Shown here: piece after piece, positions 61,812-64,000 of the stretch
Layout: the number at the start of each line of letters is the position of its first letter
How positions within the stretch are numbered: position 1 is the first letter of the stretch
Source of the DNA: Micromonospora chaiyaphumensis
GTDB lineage: Bacteria; Actinomycetota; Actinomycetes; Mycobacteriales; Micromonosporaceae
Assembly (NCBI RefSeq): GCF_900091435.1
Contig: NZ_FMCS01000008.1
Location: 62,001-126,000 of the forward strand
Length of the DNA stretch: 64,000 nt
Reading direction: 5' to 3'
Made by a program: the position numbers and the translations under genes
The notes under the pieces: model-generated
What the model was told of the DNA's origin: nothing
Database searches by the model: none
The model's input: only the letters and a program-made list of their open reading frames with translations

Positions 61812-63821
61812 ATGGAACGTACGCGTTTCTTCCGCCGACCGGTGGTCTGGATCATCCTGGTCATCCTCGGCGCCGTTGTGCTCAGTCAACTCTTCACGGC
61901 TGGCCCGAGCTACCACCGCGTGGACACGTCGGTGGCGCTCGACCAGCTCCACACCGCAAAGATCAACAAGGCGGTCTTCCAGGACAAGGAGCAGACGCTC
62001 CAGCTCGACCTGGCCCAGAAGACGAAGTTCGGCGACACCACCACCGACCGGATCGAGGCCCAGTTCCCCTACGAGGTGGGCGGCCAGGTCTGGAACGAGG
62101 TGCTGGACGCCAAGGCGGCCAACCGGGTCACCGGCCCGGCCGACACCAAGGTCTCCTCGGACAGCATCTGGGTGAGCCTGCTGGTCAACCTCCTGCCCAT
62201 CGCGCTGCTGGTGCTCTTGCTGCTGTTCTTCATGTCGCAGATGCAGGGCGGCGGCTCGCGGGTGCTCAACTTCGGCAAGTCCAAGGCGAAGATGATCACC
62301 AAGGACACGCCGAAGACCACCTTCGCGGACGTGGCCGGGGCGGACGAGGCCGTCGAGGAACTGCACGAGATCAAGGACTTCCTGCAGAACCCGGCGAAGT
62401 ACCAGGCCCTGGGTGCCAAGATCCCGAAGGGCGTGCTGCTCTTCGGCCCGCCCGGCACCGGTAAGACCCTGCTCGCCCGCGCGGTGGCCGGCGAGGCCGG
62501 TGTGCCGTTCTACTCGATCTCCGGCTCGGACTTCGTGGAGATGTTCGTCGGTGTCGGCGCCAGCCGGGTCCGCGACCTCTTCGAGCAGGCCAAGTCGAAC
62601 GCGCCGGCGATCGTCTTCGTCGACGAGATCGACGCGGTCGGCCGGCACCGCGGCGCCGGCATGGGCGGCGGTCACGACGAGCGGGAGCAGACCCTCAACC
62701 AGCTGCTCGTCGAGATGGACGGCTTCGACACCAAGGGCGGCGTCATCCTGATCGCCGCCACCAACCGGCCGGACATCCTCGACCCGGCGCTGCTGCGCCC
62801 GGGCCGCTTCGACCGGCAGATCCCGGTCGACGCCCCCGACATGGAGGGCCGCAAGGCCATCCTGCGGGTGCACGCCAAGGGCAAGCCGTTCACGCCCGAC
62901 GTCGACCTCGACTCGGTCGCCCGGCGCACCCCCGGCTTCAGCGGCGCCGACCTGGCCAATGTGATCAACGAGTCCGCGCTGCTCACCGCCCGAAAGGACC
63001 AGCGGGCGATCACCAACGACTCCCTGGAGGAGTCGATCGACCGGGTGATCGCCGGTCCGCAGCGCCGGACCCGGGTGATGAGCGACCAGGAGAAGAAGAT
63101 CACCGCGTACCACGAGGGTGGGCATGCGCTGGTCGCCTGGGCGCTGCCGCACGCCGCGCCGGTGCACAAGGTGACCATCCTGTCCCGGGGCCGGTCGCTG
63201 GGCCACACGCTGGTCCTGCCGACCGAGGACAAGTACACCCAGACCCGGGCCGAGATGATCGACACCCTGGCGTACGCGCTGGGTGGCCGGGCCGCCGAGG
63301 AGCTCGTCTTCCACGAGCCCACCACCGGCGCCGGCAACGACATCGAGAAGGCCACGCAGCTGGCCCGCGCGATGATCACGCAGTACGGCATGAGCTCCAA
63401 GCTCGGCGCGATCAAGTACGGCACCAGCGGCGACGAGCCGTTCCTCGGCCGCAACATGGGCCACGAGCGGGACTACTCGGACGCGGTGGCCGCCGAGATC
63501 GACGGCGAGATGCGGGCGCTGATCGAGCTGGCCCACGACGAGGCCTGGGAGATCCTGGTGGAATACCGGGACGTCCTGGACAACATCGTGCTCGAGCTCA
63601 TGGAGAAGGAGACCCTCTCCACGGCCGACATGGCCCGGATCTGCGCCCGGGTGGCGAAGCGCCCGCCGATGGCCCCCTACCACGGCTTCGGCAAGCGCCA
63701 GCCCTCCACCGAGCCGCCCGTGCTCACGCCCGCCGAGAAGGAGACCCTCAAGGCGCAGGCTCAGGCCGACGGCGCCTCGGTCGGCGGGTCGCCCTCGAAC
63801 AACTCGGACGGTACCCACTGA
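61812..63821 (+). CDS. ftsH: ATP-dependent zinc metalloprotease FtsH
   Basis: A 669-residue membrane AAA protease that degrades misassembled membrane proteins. Two helices (about 11-29 and 118-141) flank an outward domain; then the AAA module with GPPGTGKT (212-219), Walker B IVFVDEID, the SRH region RPGRFDRQI, and zinc protease motif HEGGH (434-438) with Asp510 as third ligand. The ATG at 61812 gives the normal N-terminus (MERTRFFRRP), although no good ribosome site precedes it. Counterpart of Rv3610c, followed by folE. Confidence 0.96.
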   Translation: MERTRFFRRPVVWIILVILGAVVLSQLFTAGPSYHRVDTSVALDQLHTAKINKAVFQDKEQTLQLDLAQKTKFGDTTTDRIEAQFPYEVGGQVWNEVLDAKAANRVTGPADTKVSSDSIWVSLLVNLLPIALLVLLLLFFMSQMQGGGSRVLNFGKSKAKMITKDTPKTTFADVAGADEAVEELHEIKDFLQNPAKYQALGAKIPKGVLLFGPPGTGKTLLARAVAGEAGVPFYSISGSDFVEMFVGVGASRVRDLFEQAKSNAPAIVFVDEIDAVGRHRGAGMGGGHDEREQTLNQLLVEMDGFDTKGGVILIAATNRPDILDPALLRPGRFDRQIPVDAPDMEGRKAILRVHAKGKPFTPDVDLDSVARRTPGFSGADLANVINESALLTARKDQRAITNDSLEESIDRVIAGPQRRTRVMSDQEKKITAYHEGGHALVAWALPHAAPVHKVTILSRGRSLGHTLVLPTEDKYTQTRAEMIDTLAYALGGRAAEELVFHEPTTGAGNDIEKATQLARAMITQYGMSSKLGAIKYGTSGDEPFLGRNMGHERDYSDAVAAEIDGEMRALIELAHDEAWEILVEYRDVLDNIVLELMEKETLSTADMARICARVAKRPPMAPYHGFGKRQPSTEPPVLTPAEKETLKAQAQADGASVGGSPSNNSDGTH

Positions 63822-64000
63822 CCACCGACCCGACGGCCAGCTCCCGCAAGCGGGAGCTGGCCGTCTCCGCGACCGAGCCCGACGGGGACGACGCGCTCGA
63901 CTACGTCGCCGCGCGCCTGATCAGCGGCAAGCTGACCGGGCGCCCGGTGGAGGAGAGCGTCGACCTGGCCCGCATCGAGAAGGCGGTCCGGGAGATCCTC
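63818..64000 (+). CDS. folE: GTP cyclohydrolase I, N-terminal fragment (cut by window end)
   Basis: The first 61 codons of a frame that reads on past the window. The end, VDLARIEKAVREIL, matches the start of FolE (first enzyme of tetrahydrofolate and pterin synthesis), and folE follows ftsH in M. tuberculosis. Every codon ends in G or C. No ATG, GTG or TTG occurs in frame before a GTG at about codon 44, so the likely start is the CTG at 63818, overlapping the ftsH stop by four bases (CTGA) in the manner of ATGA/GTGA overlaps elsewhere here. A later GTG start is the alternative. Confidence 0.75.
   Translation, partial: MTTDPTASSRKRELAVSATEPDGDDALDYVAARLISGKLTGRPVEESVDLARIEKAVREIL
63833..63864 (+). 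terminator. Strong hairpin 12 bp after the ftsH stop
   Basis: A perfect 14-bp stem (63833-63846 with 63851-63864) with a CAAG loop. It looks just like the terminators of this window, yet it sits inside the inferred first codons of folE. It may terminate ftsH, attenuate folE or affect folE translation. Confidence 0.6.

Overview
The window is a single stretch of very GC-rich, densely coded actinobacterial chromosome. Gene content, codon use (third positions almost always G or C), frequent GTG starts, leaderless TAnnnT promoters and long G+C stem-loop terminators all fit a Micromonospora-like member of the Micromonosporaceae. I see no phage, transposase, CRISPR array, rRNA or plasmid gene; one tRNA-Pro(CGG) is present.

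Layout. (1) 1-8.98 kb: housekeeping and secreted genes (secreted repeat-poor protein, alpha/beta hydrolase, secreted 5'-nucleotidase, MFS exporter, Ca2+/H+ antiporter, tRNA-Pro, membrane-anchored phosphoesterase, GatB/YqeY protein). (2) 9-17.4 kb: a block whose order matches my recollection of the M. tuberculosis ponA2-whiB4-Rv3680-Rv3679-Rv3678A-Rv3678c-Rv3677c neighbourhood: class A PBP with PASTA, WblA/WhiB4, two ArsA-like ATPases, DUF4177 protein, RidA, MBL hydrolase. (3) 17.4-39.7 kb: about 22 kb absent from that arrangement: an adenylyl cyclase/AAA/TPR giant protein, a small membrane protein, a Ser/Thr kinase overlapping a repeat protein made of three exact 25-residue units, a secreted TAP-like peptidase, a GH25 lysozyme with a beta-trefoil tail, a translationally coupled acyl-CoA dehydrogenase/biotin carboxylase/carboxyltransferase/AtuA-type operon with a TetR regulator, an amino-acid/amide permease with an acetamidase/formamidase, and a phosphoesterase. 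(4) 39.8-46.1 kb: the conserved block resumes with crp, nth, a TlpA-like lipoprotein, a CoA-type NUDIX hydrolase and marP, with cbiZ and capA inserted after crp. (5) 46.1-54.6 kb: two PAP2 phosphatases and a compact type VII secretion locus (mycP, eccC, divergent eccD). (6) 54.6-64 kb: ppa, dacB, a zincin-like protein, tilS, hpt, ftsH and the start of folE, again the M. tuberculosis Rv3628-Rv3609c order, interrupted by an AraC/GlxA regulator and a 45-residue membrane peptide.

How the genes work together. Much of the window concerns the cell envelope: peptidoglycan synthesis (PonA), trimming (DacB, lysozyme), acid/redox-linked proteolysis (MarP), membrane quality control (FtsH), protein export (EccC/EccD/MycP) and redox/iron-sulphur regulation (WblA). 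A second theme is second-messenger signalling: a class III cyclase and a Crp-family regulator lie 22 kb apart, with a kinase between. A third is catabolism of acyl-CoA and amides under a TetR regulator.

Most notable signals: a kinase gene overlapping tail-to-tail with a three-unit 75-bp tandem-repeat gene; direct TCAGC repeats at 11-bp steps upstream of both marP and ftsH; folE apparently starting at CTG with a strong hairpin inside its first codons; a T7SS locus without eccB, eccE or esx genes in view; and several intergenic inverted repeats that look like dispersed elements. No alignments or database searches were run; family names rest on motif recognition and recalled gene order.
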